Source: Flavobacteriales bacterium (GTDB taxonomy: Bacteria; Bacteroidota; Bacteroidia; Flavobacteriales_D; Sanyastnellaceae). From it: a stretch of 5,144 nucleotides of DNA. The notes under the pieces were generated by a model that saw only the letters and a program-made list of their open reading frames with translations, was not told the DNA's origin and did no database searches. The translations under genes and the position numbers were made by a program. The stretch spans positions 1-5,144 of the forward strand of contig CANGVZ010000209.1 of NCBI GenBank assembly GCA_947457285.1, read 5' to 3'. Positions 4,943-5,144 of the stretch are shown one piece after another (the first letter of the stretch is position 1; each line of letters opens with the position of its first letter).

Positions 4943-5144
4943 CACGTACTTGATGATTTGGCCAGCAATGTCTTTCCCTGTTGCAGCTTCTATTCCCTCC
5001 AGACCAGGTGACGAGTTGACTTCAATAATCAAAGGTCCTCTATCGCTCTGAAGAATATCAACTCCTGCAATTCCGAGTTTCAATGCATTGGCGGCTTTAA
5101 TTGCAGCCAACTCCTCTTCACGCGAAAGCTCTATCACCTCAGCG
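4928..5144 (-). CDS. rimK: Ribosomal protein S6--L-glutamate ligase RimK, C-terminal part, truncated by the window edge
   Basis: The last 71 or so codons are present. The frame stays open to the right edge, and a GTG at 5135-5137 is an internal Val, not a start. RimK is a cytoplasmic ATP-grasp enzyme that adds glutamate residues to the C-terminus of ribosomal protein S6 in E. coli and Pseudomonas. The C-terminal ATP-grasp signatures are clear: ELSREEELAAIKAANAL, then GIAGVDILQSDRGPLIIEVNSSPGLEGIE, whose Glu and Asn bind the metal-nucleotide complex, then GKDIAGQIIKYVE. Residue spacing and the ending agree with the E. coli enzyme as I remember it. Its stop codon (- strand, 4930-4928) overlaps the rimB stop, so the genes are convergent with a 4-nt overlap. 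Confidence 0.95.
   Translation of the reverse strand, partial: AEVIELSREEELAAIKAANALKLGIAGVDILQSDRGPLIIEVNSSPGLEGIEAATGKDIAGQIIKYVEKHV

Overview
The window looks like chromosomal DNA from a member of the Bacteroidota. The evidence is the gene content and order (TPR-tailed acidic protein, secG, groES, groEL), the weak or absent Shine-Dalgarno sequences before the starts, and a clear TAnnTTTG-type -7 box upstream of the tetR gene. I cannot place it below phylum level from the sequence alone. Most of the window is housekeeping. I found no defence system, CRISPR array, transposase, tRNA or rRNA. The unusual material is in the repeats and regulatory sites.

Layout: (1) 1-838 (+) is the 3' part of a gene for an acidic protein with a C-terminal TPR-like motif. 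Its frame is open at the left edge. It contains a short-period GAACAAG/GAACGA repeat array interrupted by a palindrome. (2) 847-1161 (+) is secG, 8 nt downstream and probably cotranscribed, closed by a strong intrinsic terminator. (3) 1332-1607 and 1644-3275 (+) are groES and groEL, the chaperonin operon, behind a 170-nt leader rich in small repeats but lacking CIRCE. (4) 3354-3923 (-) is a TetR-family repressor gene convergent with groEL. A hairpin terminator usable in both directions lies between them, together with a perfect 22-bp palindrome directly after the groEL stop. A 12-bp part of that palindrome recurs at the tetR transcription start. (5) 4039-4494 (+) is a GatB/YqeY-domain gene, whose stop overlaps the start of 4494-4931 (+), a RimB-like retropepsin-fold protease gene. 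(6) 4928-5144 (-) is the 3' end of rimK, tail to tail with rimB, the two stop codons sharing CTAG.

How they fit together: secG (translocon) and groESL (folding) serve general protein export and folding. RimK adds glutamates to ribosomal protein S6 in characterised bacteria, and RimB is its partner protease, so the right end is a ribosome-modification module in an unusual convergent arrangement. The TetR regulator probably represses itself through the site at its promoter. What the second, more symmetrical site behind groEL does is the best open question here.
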